A program made the translations under genes and the position numbers. A stretch of DNA of 64,000 bases from Paratinospora sagittata (Eukaryota; Streptophyta; Magnoliopsida; Ranunculales; Menispermaceae): the NCBI GenBank assembly GCA_035771175.1, contig CM069610.1:22472501-22536500 (forward strand). The letters run 5' to 3'. Below are positions 46,035 through 58,477 of the stretch, one piece after another (position 1 is the first letter of the stretch; every line of letters begins with the position of its first letter). The notes under the pieces are model-generated. The model saw only the letters and a program-made list of their open reading frames with translations, searched no databases and was not told the origin of the DNA.

Positions 46035-48304
46035 TGTTGCGACCCCGCACCCCGGACCACCAACCCCGATAGGAATGGCTTGCGGAATGCCGGGGAGGAA
46101 CGCCTGGCGTAGGCGTCTCAAACCAGTCCTCAACCCTCGTGAGGGGGTTGAGACCCTACGAGCCTTATCCCAAACAACGACATAAGATAAATAGGTACTA
46201 AACAAAACTACTAACCGTATTAATCATCCAAGACAAGAGATACTCCATAAAAATGAAGCATAAATAAAATCTTCATAATCCCTACAGTCCATCAAGATTG
46301 ACATACACGTGAAGTCTAAAACTAAGGGTACAAAAAAAATCGTCATATGTCTACAATGTGGTAAGTGTTATAATTATATAGTCCAAAATATAATACATCA
46401 TAATTTAAAACACAGTTCAATAAAAATGTCTCTCAACTCACATCGAGGCCTTGGATTCTCTCGCCGGCAAGACCCTCAAGATATGACTACTCCCTTCCCC
46501 TTATTCAAGACAGAAAGACCTGAAAGAGGAAAATGAGGGTGAGCCAACGGTGCCCAGTGAATAGAATTCAAATATGCTATCAATACTCATCAATAAATAT
46601 CATGTATGCATGTCAATGTGTAGCATAATTAAAAGCTCATAACATATAGATATCAAGCATTTATAATAAGTTCGATGTAAGTAAAAGCTTATCAATTTGG
46701 ATCCACATTCCACATGCATTGGGGTTAGTAGTGCACGTCTATTTCACCGTACCGTTCTCATCCCCAATCATGTTAATTGGGGGTTACTAGTCCATGTTTA
46801 TTTCACCGTACCGTTCTCATCCCCAAATATTTCCTTTTTAAAACTCTCCTATGACAAGGTTAAGTCCCCCTATTAGCAAGATAGATGGGCCCAATCAAAG
46901 TCATATGGTTTTCTTAAATCAATGCATCAATCAAAACATTAGGAAACATTCATGCTTTCAACATACAATATATATAAGTGATATAATGACATAAAAGATA
47001 TAATCATAAATGAAGTCTACTCACAACCAAACCTCGCGAGAGTATCTAACCACAGACAGACACAAAACCGAATCAACCCAATCAAGGTTCTGAAACATTC
47101 ATCAATATCCAACCATACATCAATTTCTATGCTCAATCACATAGACATTACACATCAACCCTAAATCAGCACAAATATAGACAATAGGCCTAAATTCCAT
47201 CTAATCCCATCATTCAACTCAAATCACATGACGTAGGCCTCTAATGCATAGTTCTCATTCATAAACCATTTAATTAATTAAAAATACTGATTTTCAATTC
47301 CTTAGGTATAAACATGCTAAAATTGGGCCACCTGATCACAAGTAGACATAACCCATGATATGGTCACAACCACCAAATTAGTAGCATAATCAACCCTAAT
47401 CATGCTTAATTCAACATAAGTTGCATCAATTCAATGATTCTAGGCCAAAAACATCAAAAGCCCTAAAATATGAAAGTTTCCATACTTAGGCCATATTACC
47501 GATTTACACTAGGTCACCATGTTCAGCCATGTATATCACTGATTTTGCATCATGGGTTCATCAACAATGGCAACTAGGTCAACATAGTTAACATGCAAGC
47601 TATTTCAAAATATCTAAGTTCATATTCTAAATTTAGGTCTAATATATGCAACCCAACCAATTCTTCATTTAATATTCTGTTCAGATGTATCAATCTACCA
47701 ACAGAAATATTTAATCACAAAATTAACCGTACATATTGCAGTATGTTAAGAAACAAACCTTCTGTCCAAATATCAGCACAATCCAACGGTGGACCAAAAC
47801 GTTAAGTCTCTTTGATGAACAAGTCTCTATTCAGACAATTTCTCCTTTCCTGCTGCGAACACTCGACGTTAGATGACTATATCACACAACATACTTAACC
47901 CATAAACATCTCCACCGTTCATAATTCAGACAGATCAGTTGTAAACCACATTCCCAAATATCATATCCCTCCAACGGTAGATTTAGGAGATCTATTAGTT
48001 TGATCTAAACTGCGCGAGAAATCCAGACTTTCTGACCAGCTATGTTTGAGAGGTTATATCTCTTAGACGGAAACTCCAATCAAGATCTCCACCAACCAGA
48101 ATGAATACCCATACGATACGACCTTGCTGACAAAATTGGAGCTCAATCTGACTATATAGTACCAAGATCAAGCTCCTTGATGAAAACGTTGCTGAGACTT
48201 TTCTCAAAGCAACTCCCTCTTTCTTTTTCTTCTTCTTTCCTTTCTCTTCTTTTTTCCTTTCTCTCTACTCATCTCACCCTCTAGGACTTCTTTGGGGAAG
48301 AGAA
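46035..48304 (-). repeat. 5' LTR of the reversed Tekay-like element
   Basis: On the minus strand it ends GGGGTCGCAACA. It is similar to 7939-10481 and closer to 30144-32375 (same leader GTGAGGGGGTTGAGACC...). The 55-bp repeats number about two. The upstream part continues into an expanded minisatellite, so its true start is lost. Confidence 0.85.
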
Positions 48305-48633
48305 GTAGGGCATGGGACACTTGTCCACACTCATGCACCAACCTTGACATGCGTTGGAGAGGAGAAATGAGGCATGGGACACTTGTCCATTTTCATGCAG
48401 CAACTTGACATGTATTAGAGAGAGAAATGGGGCATGGGACACTTGTCCATTCTCATGCACCAACTTGACATGTGTTGGTCTCATGCACCAACTTTACATG
48501 TGTTGGAGAAGAGAAATGGGGCATGGGACACTTGTCCATTTTATGCACCAACTTGACATGTATTGGAGAAGAGAGATGGGGCATGGGACACTTGTCTATT
48601 CTCATGCACCAATTTGACATGTGTTGTTCTCAT
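48305..48633 (-). repeat. ~60-bp minisatellite grown from Tekay LTR sequence
   Basis: GGCATGGGACACTTGTCC starts at 48309, 48371, 48431, 48520 and 48580, each followed by CATGCACCAACTTGACATG. The intact LTR has this segment once (about 7915-7963). The 89-bp interval includes an extra partial unit. The array ends abruptly in gag sequence. Confidence 0.9.
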
Positions 48634-49303
48634 ACTCGTACTCCCTATCTGACATGGTGCCCTGTGCGAGATTCAAAAACTCGAGTTGCTTAGCCTGTCT
48701 CTCAATCTCTGGAAAGTAAGCTCGTAAGAACAACCGTTTGAAGGTGTCCCAACTCTTCACTGCCCCTTGTGTATCCAACACTGAAAGCCACCAGTCCTCT
48801 GCATCACTCTCCAGTGTGTGAGCAGCACAAAGGATCTGAGACTCCTCAGCAAGCTCTAAGGAGCGACTGATCTTCTCAACATTCTTCAGCCAATCTTCGG
48901 CTTTCTTCAAGTCAACCCCACCAGTGAATTTCATAGGCTTCAGCTTCATGAACTTCTCTAGCAGTATGATCCACCGATAAGTGGGGTTCTCCACAACAGT
49001 AGGAGCAGGTGTAGGCATAAGCTGAGGTACAACCATCTGAGGTCCGGCTGCACCTGCAGCTCCACTAGCCTCGGCCCCACTAGTGCCCACCTCCTAAGGT
49101 AATATTTGAGGTGACTGTCGAGCAACAGCCTCAACCAGCTGCATCAACGCCTGTATCTGTGCAGTCTGGGGTGCCATCAAGCAGCCCTGTGCCTGAATGA
49201 TCTCCTCCATCCTCCCCATCCAGTCATCATCGGATGGCCCTGTGTGTGGCTGTCCCAATCTCTCGCTCCTCTTCCTGACAATGAGAAGTAGAAATACGAG
49301 CAA
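48634..49303 (-). pseudogene. Extra Tekay-like gag N-terminal fragment, reversed
   Basis: It encodes the start of gag ([17 protein letters not shown]) through LAQGTMSDREYE with one TAG between the two open parts (about 49091). It corresponds to 2863-3483 of the full element. It is fused at one end to the minisatellite and at the other directly to LTR interior, with no primer site between. Confidence 0.85.
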
Positions 49304-49736
49304 CCATGAAGTCCAAAACTAAGGGTACAAAAAAAACTGTCATATGTCCACATGGTCTATCTAACAAGTCCCAACTCACCCATACTACAATGTGGTAAGT
49401 ATTATAATTATATAGTCCAAAATATAATACATCATAATTTAAAACACAGTTTAATCAAAATGCTTCTCAACTCACATCGAGGCCTTGGATTCTCTCGCTG
49501 ACAAGGCCATCAAGATATGACTACTCCCTTCCCCTTATTCAGGACAGAAGGACCTGAAAGAGGAAAATGAGGGTGAGCCAACGGTGCCCAGTGAATAGAA
49601 TTCAAATATGCTATCAATACTCATCAATAAATATCATGTATGCATGTCAATGTGTAGCATAATTAAAAGCTCATAACATATAGATATCAAGCATTTATAA
49701 TAAGTTCGATGTAAGTAAAAGCTTATCAATTTGGAT
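49304..49736 (-). repeat. Tekay-like LTR fragment, reversed
   Basis: It matches about 46310-46703 of the neighbouring LTR and stops at TTGGATCC, where the copia sequence ATCCTATGTC begins. The join shares ATCC. Confidence 0.82.
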
Positions 49737-51550
49737 CCTATGTCTTTGATGACTGTTTTAATTCTAATGATGAAAATGATCTTGAGTTTCTGAGACTTAA
49801 ACTTGCTAGACAAATTAAAAAGAACTCAAAAGTCAAAAATAGCTTAAAAGATGCCTTAGTTGAAATATAATCACAACAGAATGCTTTAGAAACTCTTCGA
49901 ATAGATTATGAGATACTTAGAAAAGAGAGAGATACACTCCAAAATAGTGTAGAAGACCTAACCAGTGTAGTTCAGAAGTTTACAAAAGGTCAAAAACTGT
50001 TTGATATGATGTTGGGAGAACAAAGCTGTGATTTTGACAAAACTGGATTAGGGTATACACAAGGGTCAAAACAAAAATCATATGATTACTTATTGACCAA
50101 AACCTACTTGCAACTATTGCAATAGGCAAGGCCATACCATAAGAAGGTGCACTCTTAGAACAAGAAGGAAAAGCCACTTTGCATCGGTTGAAATGGATAT
50201 ATTGAAAGAGGCTAACCTTGTAGGACCCAAGGCCACTTGGGTATTAAAATCAAAAGTGTTCCATGTGGTGTAGGATACTTCAAAAAATGATGTGTGGTAC
50301 TTGGATAGCGGATGCTCTAGACATATAACTGGTGATAAATCAAACTTTTTGAGCATGGTCCGCAAAGATGGAGGTGTCGTAACATTTGGTGACAATAACA
50401 AAGGAAAAATCGTCGGTGTCGGCATTGTTGGTAACAATTCTCTATCTATATCTGATGCTCTTTATGTCAAAGGCCTGAAACATAATCTCTTGAGCATAAG
50501 TCAATTGTGTGACAAGGGATTTGTCATTTTGTTTGAAGCAAACTGATGCCTTACAGAGCATGAAAATGAAAATGTTGCATTCATTGCACATAGAACTAAA
50601 AATGTTTATACTACAAATTTGCATGAATTGTGTGATCAAAATGTTTCATGTTTAAGTGTTATTGAACAAAATGATGCATGGCTTTGGCATAGGAGACTAA
50701 CTCATGTAGGGATGGAAAACATTTCAAAATTGGCAAAATTTGACCTAGCTAGAGGACTCCCTAAAGGAATATACTTGAAAGATAGAGTATGTGAGCCATG
50801 TCAATAGGGCAAACATTCAGAGTCTTCTTTCAAACGCAAGACCCAAAGCTTAATCACAAGAGCTCTTGAACTTGTCCATACAGACTTGTTTGGACCAACC
50901 CGAACTCAAAGCTTTGGTGAAAATCTTATTGTCTTGTGATCGTTGATGATCTCACTCGCTATACATGGGTTTACTTTCTTGCACGTAAGAGTGATGTATA
51001 TGATGTGTTTGTAAAATTTTGCTCTTGTGTTGAAAATGAAAAGGGATACAAGATCACTGTCATAAGAAGTGATCGGGGTGGGGAGTTTGTGAACAAAAGT
51101 CTTGAAGACTTTTGCAACAAGCAAGGATACATCCATCACCTTTCAGCCCCCAAAACTCCTCAGCAGAATGGAATTGTTGAAAACAAAAATACATCCCTTC
51201 AAGAAATGTGCAGAACAATGTTATGTAAATATGATGTAGCAAAATATTTTTGGGCTGAAGCTACTATGGTTGCTTGTTATGTCATGAATAGTGTGATGGT
51301 TAGGAGAAAACTGAACAAAAATCCTTATGAATTTTTGGAAAGGTAGATCTCCTAAAATCAATCACTTAAGAGTCTTTGGTTGCAAATGCTATATCTTAAA
51401 TGATAAATATAATCTTGATCAATTTGACCCTAAGTCTAATATTGGTATATTTTTATGCATCTCACAGTAGAGCTTATAGGGTATTCAACAAATCCACTAA
51501 AACTGTAGAAGAATCAATACATTTAAAATTTGATGAATCTGGCCCTATAA
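49737..51550 (+). pseudogene. Ty1/copia gag-protease-integrase remnant, copy 2
   Basis: It is near-identical to 12865-14674. It carries the same TAA (49868), the same TAG before the protease DTSKND segment (about 50271) and the same TAG after VCEPCQ (50805). Private changes include loss of frame just before the zinc knuckle (about 50100), a TGA after FEAN (50545) and a better-preserved integrase frame, open from 50936 to 51346 (RSDRGGEF, QQNGIVE). It lacks the first ~215 bp of copy 1 and ends at the same Athila LTR junction. Confidence 0.9.
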
Positions 51551-53044
51551 TGGTCATAAGTTGAGTTTTAGTAGTTAGTTTGCATGTTGATTTGTCAGAT
51601 TTTTAGGTTCATTTGATTACTTTTTAGGTGTTTTTGCATGATTAATATACTTAGTTGTTTTAGATGCATTTAGGCTTTATCTTAGGTTTATATAGGTTTT
51701 TATCATGAATAAATGACATTTTGATACATGTTAATATCATAGAAGTCATATATTCTGAGTGCATTTCATTATAGTTTAATTGTTAAATCAATTGCATAGA
51801 ATTTACACTTGTTTACACTTTGTTTTGTAGGTAAATAAGGAGTCCAAAGTGGTTGAAATGAGGCTTAAATGGTGTTGAAAAGAAGCCAAGTACACATGCA
51901 AGAAGTAGAGCAAGAAATGAAGAATGTGCACGAAAATGTGTACAAAGCCGAGACTGGGGGCTGCAGTGCCTGGACTAGGCACCGCGACGCCCATAAGTTT
52001 ATGTGGTGGTGATGATGAACCGTGACTGGGCGCCATGGCGCCGGTAACCCAGAATTGAGGGGATTATCTTTTCACTCATTGGATGTATATAGCTCGTTTT
52101 AGGATTTTATTAGGGGATTATCTTACATTCTACACATTTTTGAGAAAATAGCAATTAGGTTTAGAGAAAAAGGAGCAAGAGAAGAGACAAGAAGAAGGAG
52201 TTGCAAGTTGGAAAAGAATAAGAAGAAGGAGATCTCACTCTTGAAGGGGGTTTTTCTAATTTCTTTCCTAATTCAATTTGTTTCTATGATTTCTATTTGA
52301 ATCTTTATCTTGTATCCATGGATTGGTTTATGAACTAAATAGATAATATAGAGTTTTGATTTAGCTATGTTGGATATTGTGATTGAGTCATTGTTTATGT
52401 GTTTTTGAGCAATCTTTATGGTTTATTTATGATTCTCCATGTTGAATGCTTTCAAATTGCTAATCACTCTTTGAATGAACATAAATTTGGTTTCTTACAC
52501 TCGAGAGAGGTGTTATCGAATTGGAGCAAGGGATTTGTAACCTAGGCTAGTAGTATTGAGTCGAGAGACCTAGGAACACCTTTGAAATCGTTTAAAATGA
52601 ATCATAGATCTTAATGCGTTCTTAATCTATATGTTGGTGCTCAAGAGAAGGAATCAATAACTTAAGGATAGATGTTCAAATTGACGCTCTAGAGAGGTAT
52701 TTGGATGGGTCAGGATTCATGATTTATAAATTTCTGAAATTAAACATAAACGCAATTATTAAAGATTATAGGATACAATATAGTGAGATCTAAACTCTAG
52801 AACTATAAATCTATTAATTTCTCTCCAATTTCCATTTAATTTGCATTGTTTCTATTAGCTTTTGTTTAATTTGCATTTTATCCATTAATTCACTCCACCT
52901 TGATCACCTAGATAAAATGAAAAGCATTGTAGAATTGGGCATTAAGATTAGTAAAATCACCTTCGCTGTGGATACGATAACCCGACTCACCTCGGATATA
53001 TTATACCTCGATAATTCGTGCACTTGCGAATCAAAATATTTACG
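51551..53044 (+). repeat. Athila-type LTR A, copy 2
   Basis: Nearly identical to 14675-16200, with the same junction to copia at its left. The GC-rich patch at 51955-52045 has lost some CpG sites compared with copy 1 (CCGCGACGCC against CCGCGGCGCC). Confidence 0.8.
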
Positions 53045-53054
53045 ATCAAGTTAT

Positions 53055-53072
53055 TGGCATCGTTCCTGGGGA
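53055..53072 (+). other. Primer-binding site, tRNA-Asp type, copy 2
   Basis: TGGCATCGTTCCTGGGGA, 10 bp after the LTR, with mismatches to tRNA-Asp at the CG and the C/G positions. Confidence 0.75.
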
Positions 53073-53282
53073 AGGTGTAAATTTTGCTTTTATTAATACC
53101 AATTCGAAGTGATTTTGGTCTTAATTTAGGTATTTTTGTTTGTTTGTTAGCTAAAAAAATAATAATAATAGTAATTGTTTCTCTTTTTCGAATTTTTTTT
53201 ATTTGATTTTGTTTGAACTTTGTGTGTTATTTTTTGAATTCTTTTTGTTTTTTTTTGAATTTTTTTTTTCTTGTGTAGAAAA

Positions 53283-53602
53283 ATGGCGTACAATTACAAC
53301 CACTTCACTTTCCAAGATGATTTTGGGCGAGTTGATCCTAATACAACATTTTCGGCATCAATGTCTCACCTTCAACATCAACTAGCAAATTTTATTGATG
53401 CAAGACCTCAACATACTATGGATGGTATGGGAGTTGCAAACATGAGAGATTTTGGAATGTGTGACCCTTACCCTCATCAATACCATTCGGGTATATATGA
53501 CCATGAGAACTAGTCCTATGAATATTCATGGAATGACTTGCAACCTGTACCAGATTATAATGAAGTGGGAAAAAAGCCCTCTTTAGAAGAATTGCTTGAT
53601 GA
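53283..53602 (+). pseudogene. Shortened Athila-type gag, copy 2
   Basis: ATG 53283, same protein as 16442 on, with a private TAG at 53511. Sequence identity with copy 1 ends at GCTTGATGAT, where the Tekay LTR fragment begins. Confidence 0.65.
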
Positions 53603-53974
53603 TACATATGTAATTTATAACACTTGTTAAGCCTAGATATGGTAAGGAGTTTTGTATAATTGTTGTATATATGGCCTTGAGCCTTAGACTTTTGATGATG
53701 GGTATGGGTATATAGACCCTTGACTATTTTGGTTTATTTTGGAGATCACTATTGTGCTAGTTATGAGGATGTGCATGCCATTGATTTTAGAACTGTTAAG
53801 TCTATTAGGTTTGTTGTGAAAAACAAAATGGGACTCTATGGAGAGTCTGGTTGAGGCTTGTAGGGTCCCGATCATCCCGATGATTTGGGATGGTCGTGGA
53901 TCCTTATGCCGGGCGTCTCAGCATTCTGCATGCCGTCCCGCAGGGATTGTGGTCAGGGGTGTGGGTTCGCCACA
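53603..53974 (+). repeat. Tekay-like LTR 3' end fragment inside the Athila element
   Basis: It resembles the last ~370 bp of the Tekay LTR, including GGGTCCCGATCATCCCGATG and the GC-rich GCCGGGCGTC...GTTCGCCACA end, from a different subfamily than the others here. The next base resumes Athila RT. Confidence 0.7.
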
Positions 53975-56192
53975 ACATGTCCCTATGGCACTTTTGTCTT
54001 TAGGAGGATGCCCTCTGGGTTGTGTAATGCTCCAACCACATTTCAGAGATGCATGATGGCCATTTTTGCTTACTTGATTGAGGAAGTGATGGAGGTTTTC
54101 ATGGATGATTTTTCTGTTTTAGGGTCTTCTTTTGATCATTGTTTGAAGAATCTTTCACTTGTGTTACAAAGATGTGAGGAGAAGAACCTTGTTCTGAATT
54201 GGGAGAAGTGTCATTTTATGGTACAAGAAGGAATTGTTTTGGGACATAGAGTTTCTTCTAAAGGTTTGGAGGTAGATAGAGCTAAGATTGTGGCAATTGA
54301 GAAGCATATCCATCCAACCAATGTCAAAGGTATAAGAAGCTTTCTTCTTGGACATGCTGGGTTTTATAGATGGTTTATCAAAGACTTTTCCAAGATTACT
54401 AAGCCTCTTTGTAATCTCTTAAAGAAGGATGTGCCATTTATCTTTGATGAAGCATGTGTAAAAGCTTTTTGATCACTTGAAGAAAGCACTTATTTCAGCT
54501 CCCATCATGATAGTGGATAGTGCCATTTGAGATGATTGTGGATAGTGCCATTTGAGTTAATGTGTGATGCCAGTGACTATGCAGTTGGAGTTGTGTTGGG
54601 TCAGAGGAGAAATAAGATCTTCAGAGCCATATACTATACCAACAGAACTTTGGATGGGGCCCAAAGAAATTACACCACCACAAAAAAGGAATTATTGGGA
54701 GTGGTGTTTGCTTGTGATAAGTTCAGGCCTTATCTTGTTGGTTCTAAGGTCATTATCCACATGGATCATGCAGCCATTCATTATCTTTTTGCTAAGAAGG
54801 ATGCCAAGCCTAGGTTGATTAGATGGATTCTCCTCCTTCAAGAGTTTGATCTTGATATCAAGGACAAGAAAGGAAGTGAGAATGGGGTAGCTGATCACCT
54901 TTCCAGGCTACAGACACAAGCAAAAGATGATGTAGGTATTATTCAAGAAGCATTTCCCAATGAACGTATGCCATGCGTGAGAAGCTTCCTTGGTATGCAG
55001 ATTTGGTCAATTTTGTGGCTAGTGGCATTTTACCTCCAGACATCTCCTCAGCTCAAAAAAAGAAGTTACTCCATAATGCTAGATTTTATATGTGGGATGA
55101 GCCATGCTTATACACAAGGTGCAATGATCAAGTAATCCGAAGATGTGTGCCAGAAAGTGAAGTTCAAGCCATCCTCAGAGATTTTCACTCTTCCTTGTAT
55201 GGTGGTCATTTTGGTCACCAAAGAACAGCTTGTAAAGTCTTGCAATGTGGGTTTTATTGGCCCACCTTGTTCAAGGACAGTTATGTGTTCGTGAAGTCAT
55301 GTGATAAGTGCAAAAGACAAGGGAATATTTCCAAATGTGATGAGATGCCCATGAAGATTTTTGTTGAGGTTGAGTTATTTGATGTGTGGGGCATTGATTT
55401 CATGGGACCATTCCCATCCTCCAATGCCAAGCTATATATTTTGTTGGCGGTTGATTATGTGTCACGTTGAAGCCGTTGCAACGACCACAAATGATGCCCG
55501 TGTTGTACTAAAATTCCTTCAGAAGAATATTTTCACAAGACTTGGTACTCCAAGGGCTATCATTAGTGATGAAGGCTCCCATTTTTGCAACAAGCTTTTC
55601 AAAGCTCTACTTTCCAAGTATGGAGTTAAGCATAAGGTCACTTTGGCCTATCATCCACAGTCTAATGGACAAGCTGAGGTCTCCAATCGGGAAGTGAATT
55701 TTTTTTTTAGAGAAGACTGTGAGCACTAATAGGAAAGATTGGGCATTGAAGCTTGACAATGCTTTATGAGCATACCACACCACCTTCAAAACACCCATTG
55801 GAATGTCTCCTTATAGACTTGTCTATGGCAAGTCTTTTAATTTACCATGTGAGTTGGAACATCAAGCTTATAGGGCAATAAGGAAATTGAATTTTGATAC
55901 GAAGGCTTATGGAGAGCAAAGGCTACTTCAACTCAATGAAATGGAAGAGTTTAGACAAGATGCCTTTGAGAATGCTAAGATCTACAAGGAGAGAACCAAG
56001 GTTTTTCATGGCAAGCATATATTGAAGAAAGAGTTTCTTCTGGGTCAACAAGTTCTCCTCTACAATTCAAGACTAAGACTCTTTCTAGGAAAGTTGAAGT
56101 CTAGGTGGTCCGAGCCATTTTTAGTCAAAAAAATTTTCCCCTATGGAGTGAAGAGCTACAAAGCTAAAATGGTGGGGGGTCATTTCAAGTAA
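53975..56192 (+). pseudogene. Athila RT-RNase H-integrase, 5' truncated
   Basis: It begins within RT (TCPYGTFVFRRMPSGLCN), so the first RT motifs are absent; FMDD is at 54098-54109. RNase H follows (LMCDASDYAVGVVLGQ, about 54556; YTTTKKELL). Integrase has a finger (HSSLYGGHFGHQR...CDKCKRQG, about 55185-55325), the first Asp in WGIDFMGPF (about 55390), the second in ISDEGSHF (about 55567) and Glu in NGQAEVSN, 35 residues later. Lesions: a 25-bp tandem duplication at 54513-54556 and a frameshift before it (54470), shifts near 54970 and 55470, and one near 55700. The last frame (55803-56192) is the integrase tail. Confidence 0.92.
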
Positions 56193-56979
56193 ACGGGAAA
56201 AGGGTAAAGCACTAATATGGAGCATTTGATCCAAGCAAAGAGAAGCTACCCTTTCATCAACAACTATCAGTGAGAAAAGAGACAGTCAAGCTAATGACTA
56301 TAAACAAGCGCTTGTTGGGAGGCATCCCAATTGGTTTTTGTTTGTTTTGTGTGTTGTACTTTATTTTAGTCATTATAGTATAGAAATTGAATTTTTTGTT
56401 ATTCATTAACTAACAAGTTTTTATTTCTTTTTTAGGTTACAAAATAAAGGGTTCAGTGGCTCAAGGAAAGAACCATGAAGTGAAGAATGGTATGATTGAA
56501 GAAGATAGAGATTCAAATAAAATAAAATAAAAATTCCCCAAAATTTTGGTTCGGAGTGCCGCGACACTACGTGAAAAAGAAAAAATAAATAAATAAAGTG
56601 GGGCACGATATTTTGTTTCAGCAACTTCTCTTTCACTCTTCACTTCGTTTTTCCTTCTTTATTCTCCTATTCTTCCTCTCATTTCTTAGATCCATCAAAT
56701 CCCAACATCTTGCCATTAATCTTGCCAATAAAGTGGGATATTAGATTGTGTACAGTTTGGTGTTTTTGTTGGGGTTTTTAGTGAATATTGATGTGAATAG
56801 AGAGGATTTGGGTTGTTTTTCATGGCTTTGGAATGGTAAAAAAGACATGAACAGTGGAGATTTTAGTTGAGTAGTGTTGGAAGTTTGTCCTTTGATTGTT
56901 GATTGATTGCATTTGAGTCTATCTTGGCATTGTTGTGTTAATCTATTATTGAAGAAGTGTTGATTCCCATACCATTGAT
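56193..56979 (+). other. Athila spacer between pol and ORF3
   Basis: No ORF of note. It contains GCGCTTGTTGGGAGGCATCC (56309-56328), a sequence typical of the post-pol region of Athila elements, and a short GC-rich GTGCCGCGACACTACGTG patch (56556-56573). Confidence 0.6.
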
Positions 56980-58077
56980 ATGGCACCAGAAAGATCTGGG
57001 CCTTCATCTTCCCAATCTTTTGATGAGAGTCGTTTTGTAAGTGCTACAACGTCTCAACATTTCTATAATTTTGTGGCAAGGAGGAGTCTGATAAAAGAAC
57101 GAGATTTGAATGTGAATCGTTTCCACAACCCACAGCTGGCTCGCATGGTTGAAGCAAGGAATTGGCAACAATTCGTCAGGCAACCTAATGTAGTTGTAAT
57201 ATCAATAGTAAGGTAATTTTATGCAAATGCCAATGAGAGAAATGGTTGCCAGGTATATGTGCGAGACAAGATAGTCTCATTTGACAGAGCAACCATTAAT
57301 GCGTTATATGGCCTTCCGAATATAGATGAAGACGAGTACTCAAAATACATTGATCAAGAGATTAATATAGAAGAGATTATCACCACTTTATGCAGTCAAG
57401 GGTCTGAATGAAAATTTGCCAAAGGAGTTCCAGTTTCGATTCCGAAGAGTTGATTGGGCAATATTGGAAAGGCATGACTCAACTTTCTAGGTGCCAAACT
57501 GATGCTAGGGGATCATCAATCAGATATAACAAAGGAGCGTGTCGTGTTCTTGTTTGCCATTGTTTCCAACAAGTCTATCGACGTGGGACCGGTTATTCAG
57601 GACTCCATCATTTACAGTAACAAGCCTGCTGCCATTGGAGAGCTCACTCACCCATCATTAACAATTGCCTTGTGTCACAATACGGGGGTGACTTGGAGTG
57701 CAAACAAGGAAATCAGTCGCCCTAGATTGGCTATTGACTCTGGATACATTGTGCGGTATAGAACGCAAGCAACGAATAACACCATCCCTCCTAGTTGGGG
57801 ACCGAGCGAGGGAACTTCTTCTTCACGTCACCCTCGTGCACAAGCATCGTCCTTCTCTGAGCGACTCATGAATCTTGAGCACGAGGTGAAAGAACAGGGT
57901 CAGCGTATAAATCAATATTTCAATTACTCCGTTGAGTTCAATGCATCTTTGGTACAAATGTTCAATTCCTGCGGCCTCAATGTCGGCCCTATTGCGGTTC
58001 AATTCCCTCAACCACCACAATTCCATGAGCATCAGCCTGAAGAAGAGGAAGAAGAAGATGATGACGAGGAGGAATGA
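56980..58077 (+). pseudogene. Athila third ORF (env-like position), four in-frame stops
   Basis: One frame of 366 codons runs from ATG 56980 (MAPERSGPSSSQSFDESRFV) to TGA 58075 with no frameshift, interrupted by TAA 57214 and three TGA codons between about 57407 and 57475. It contains FDRATINALYGLPN and, later, GPVIQDSIIYSNKPAAIGELTHPSL and HPSLTIALCHNTGV, resembling the 'putative plant transposon protein' domain of Athila third ORFs, then a predicted coiled region (RLMNLEHEVKEQGQRINQYF) and an acidic Glu/Asp tail. Its role in Athila is not settled; position led to the env-like label, but I see no signal peptide or clear membrane segment. Confidence 0.75.
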
Positions 58078-58477
58078 TGCCTCGTAGGGGAGTTTTCTTT
58101 ACACCCTCTCATTTATTTTTCTATGTCCTTTATATTTACTTATATTTATCATCATTAAGGACAATGCTGTGTTAAAATTTGGGGGGTGAGTTTTAAAATT
58201 TTGTTCTTTTTATCATGGCATAAATAATTGTCTTGTTTGGATAGTATGTATAGATTAGATTAGATTCGATTAGGTTAGATAATCACATTCTTGTACAACT
58301 TTGAACTTGACTAGATCTACTTATTGTGGGCCTGTGATGAGAGAGTTTTGGTGAGGCAGAAACTATAGGGAGAATGTAAAGAGTATTCTTGTGTCTTGTG
58401 CTTGATCTACATGCCATGCTTATTTGAAATCTTTGTTGGCTTTTGAGTATGCAATCATGATCATGAATGTCACTTCT
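58078..58477 (+). other. Athila 3' untranslated region, first part
   Basis: AT-rich with no ORF. AATTTGGGGGGTGAG at 58177-58191 looks like an internal polypurine tract. The final 5 bp CTTCT (58473-58477) are the left target-site copy of the solo LTR. Confidence 0.55.

Noticed and set aside
48354..48693. Repeat protein ORFs (WDTCPFSC-type)
   Set aside because: Translation of the ~60-bp minisatellite derived from LTR sequence.
49732..49737. GGATCC as a cloning or library artefact
   Set aside because: GGATCC also occurs inside the intact LTR at 46698-46703, so the site is native; the join is better read as microhomology, though an assembly error is not excluded.
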